A stretch of 15,612 nt of DNA from Deltaproteobacteria bacterium (lineage in GTDB: Bacteria > Bdellovibrionota_F > JAHFAK01), in assembly GCA_023250585.1 (NCBI GenBank), contig JAHFAK010000027.1, positions 4,729 through 20,340 on the forward strand. The letters are read 5' to 3'. Positions within the stretch are counted from its first letter, which is position 1. Each line of letters begins with the position of its first letter. The notes under the pieces are model-generated. The model worked only from the letters and a program-made list of their open reading frames with translations. It was not told the DNA's origin and did no database searches. A program made the translations under genes and the position numbers. Shown here one piece after another: positions 14,115 through 15,612 of this stretch.

Positions 14115-15612
14115 AATACATTATACTCCTTACCCTTTTTTTTTATGCCTGTACTCTGAGCACTGCATTTGCAATTTCTAAAACCAAAGGAAAATTTCGT
14201 ATAGGATTTTTATATTACTTCGATAATATAGATGATCTCATTTCGTTATACCCCGATAAAGAAATTATCGATGTGAGTGACTTTCAGGAACTTACAAAAC
14301 CTGAAGATGAACGTGATCCTAATTTAAATCCAGCGGATGCTCCTATTAATAACTCGCTTCTGACTTTTGAAGACAGCGATACAGCACGACGTTATATAGG
14401 GGATTTTTCTTATCTTACGTTTCGCAGTTATCTTCATGCTGAAAAAATACAAAAAACAAATCTTAATTTTCATTTTAATTTTTATGGGAAAGAAAACTTA
14501 CAAAATCCCATTATTACTTATTTAGGTGAGGAGAAAACCAAAATTAAAGTCACTGAATTCAATCTTGAATATAATAACGATTATACTCCCATTCGTTTCC
14601 AAGCGGGACGAATTCCGCTTACGAATTTAGGATTTAATTTAATTGATGGAGTAGAATTAGAATATAAATTAAATAAAGAAGTACAGATAGGAATTTTTAG
14701 TGGCGAAAAACCACATCCTGTTACGTATTATTTTACTGATAATCTTACAAGCCATGGGACGTATCTCAATTATTATCGGCCTAATTTCAATTTAGAGAAT
14801 GGGATTCTCTTTGATCTTTTTGAATTTAATAAACTCGATCGAGCAGCATATTTTAATTATTTCCATGTAAAACCCCTTGATGTACTTGATATAAGCGCTT
14901 ATTCTACTTTTAACATTCAGGAAGGATATTTTGAATATGTCTATGGGAGCATCTCATCTCGGCCATTTTTCTTCATGCAATCGGCACTTGCGTTGTTACA
15001 TTATAGAAATGTTTTTCTTCAAGAATCAGGAGTCCTCGATCTTCATTTTGAAAACAATACGGAACTGCAAGATATTTATAACCAAAAATCAGTGAATGAA
15101 TTACGATTTACGCAAGAATTTATACCACATGATACTTTTTCAATCTATGGAATTTTTGATTTAGGCCATTCAGAATTCAGTGATAAAGATAAAATCGGTT
15201 ATTCCATTGGTACGCGGGCGCAACGAATCGAGCCGCTTTTCATTAATCTTACCACCCAATATCAAGATACGTATAATTACTTCTCTCATGATCAACTTTT
15301 TTCCATAGATGTATCCCGATATTTTTTAAATGACGATCTCTATATTCTTACTGGCGTGGATATCGAAACAAATGAGCGAGATTTAGAATACCTTGTTGAT
15401 CTTGATACTACTACAATTCCTGCTGATGATAAGGATTTGAATTTTACGGCTATTTTTGAACTTTCCTATAATCTCTATGATAACTATAGCCTCGATCTTA
15501 TGTATAATCGAAGAACTGCCACTGAATTTGTGAATCAATTTGATCTGCCGAATACGGTCTCACGTTTTAATTTAGATGAAAATACTTTCTATGTTCAGCT
15601 TTCTTATAGATT
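14111..15612 (+). CDS. Outer-membrane porin-like beta-barrel, 3' truncated by window
   Basis: An open frame from ATG 14111 continues without a stop through the last base, so at least 500 residues. The ATG lies in ATGA with the cytochrome stop (14112-14114), a classic translational-coupling overlap, and there is no separate Shine-Dalgarno need. MKYIILLTLFFYACTLSTAFA is a signal peptide with likely cleavage after Ala21. The mature part is amphipathic beta-strand-like throughout, rich in Tyr, Phe, Asn and Asp (e.g. LNFHFNFYGKENL, RFQAGRIPLTNLGFNLIDGV, FTAIFELSYNLYDNYSLDL), including a porin-like G-R-I-P-L-x-N-L-G pattern near residue 176. Size and coupling fit the barrel subunit (MtrB/PioB/OmbB role) of a porin-cytochrome complex, although I see no diagnostic MtrB-family motif such as a CXXC near the N terminus. 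The true length and C-terminal residue are outside the window. Confidence 0.8.
   Translation, partial: MKYIILLTLFFYACTLSTAFAISKTKGKFRIGFLYYFDNIDDLISLYPDKEIIDVSDFQELTKPEDERDPNLNPADAPINNSLLTFEDSDTARRYIGDFSYLTFRSYLHAEKIQKTNLNFHFNFYGKENLQNPIITYLGEEKTKIKVTEFNLEYNNDYTPIRFQAGRIPLTNLGFNLIDGVELEYKLNKEVQIGIFSGEKPHPVTYYFTDNLTSHGTYLNYYRPNFNLENGILFDLFEFNKLDRAAYFNYFHVKPLDVLDISAYSTFNIQEGYFEYVYGSISSRPFFFMQSALALLHYRNVFLQESGVLDLHFENNTELQDIYNQKSVNELRFTQEFIPHDTFSIYGIFDLGHSEFSDKDKIGYSIGTRAQRIEPLFINLTTQYQDTYNYFSHDQLFSIDVSRYFLNDDLYILTGVDIETNERDLEYLVDLDTTTIPADDKDLNFTAIFELSYNLYDNYSLDLMYNRRTATEFVNQFDLPNTVSRFNLDENTFYVQLSYR

Overview
The window looks like chromosomal DNA from an AT-rich Gram-negative bacterium with a multihaem, probably anaerobic or facultatively anaerobic, electron-transport capacity. 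The evidence is a divisome DNA translocase (FtsK), a lipoprotein lytic transglycosylase, an AmgK/MurU-type peptidoglycan-recycling pair, signal-peptide beta-barrel proteins ending in aromatic residues, and a 27-haem c-type cytochrome. An uncultured lineage of the old 'Deltaproteobacteria' type (Bdellovibrio/Myxococcus/Desulfo- relatives) is my best guess. It is inference from gene content only; no rRNA or other phylogenetic marker is present.

Layout. Bases 1-156 hold the 3' end of a small unknown gene that converges, 3 bp apart, on a minus-strand lipoprotein gene (160-1047). Upstream of that, also on the minus strand, lie an IHF-beta/HU-type DNA-bending protein gene (1189-1464) and an Slt-type TPR lytic transglycosylase gene (1501-3693). 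A divergent intergenic region (3694-3955) carries a ~123-bp palindromic element with 19-bp perfect inverted ends. The plus strand then holds ftsK (3956-6229), an orphan AAA/DUF4143-type ATPase (6317-7552), and the 1-bp-overlapping pair amgK-like kinase / murU-like nucleotidyltransferase (7586-9657). After a 247-bp promoter region with a sigma-54-like element comes a run of four envelope genes to the window end. These are a beta-barrel protein (9905-11032), a Cys-rich lipoprotein (11047-12048), a 27-haem cytochrome c (12102-14114), and a second, larger beta-barrel protein that overlaps the cytochrome by ATGA and runs off the window (14111-15612+).

How they fit. Slt and AmgK/MurU plausibly act at two ends of murein turnover: cleavage of glycan strands, then recovery of MurNAc as UDP-MurNAc. 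The last four genes read as an outer-membrane module. A periplasmic haem wire built of nine triheme modules is translationally coupled to a porin-like barrel, the arrangement of porin-cytochrome conduits for electron transfer across the outer membrane (as in MtrAB, PioAB or Geobacter Pcc systems). This is the most interesting content of the window; its function is inferred, not shown.

Expression signals. Several transcription-unit-leading genes lack a Shine-Dalgarno sequence but have a -10-like hexamer 5-9 nt before the start codon, suggesting leaderless mRNAs. Others (ihfB, ftsK, the first barrel) have clear Shine-Dalgarno sequences. I saw no convincing intrinsic terminator, tRNA, rRNA, CRISPR array, insertion sequence or riboswitch.
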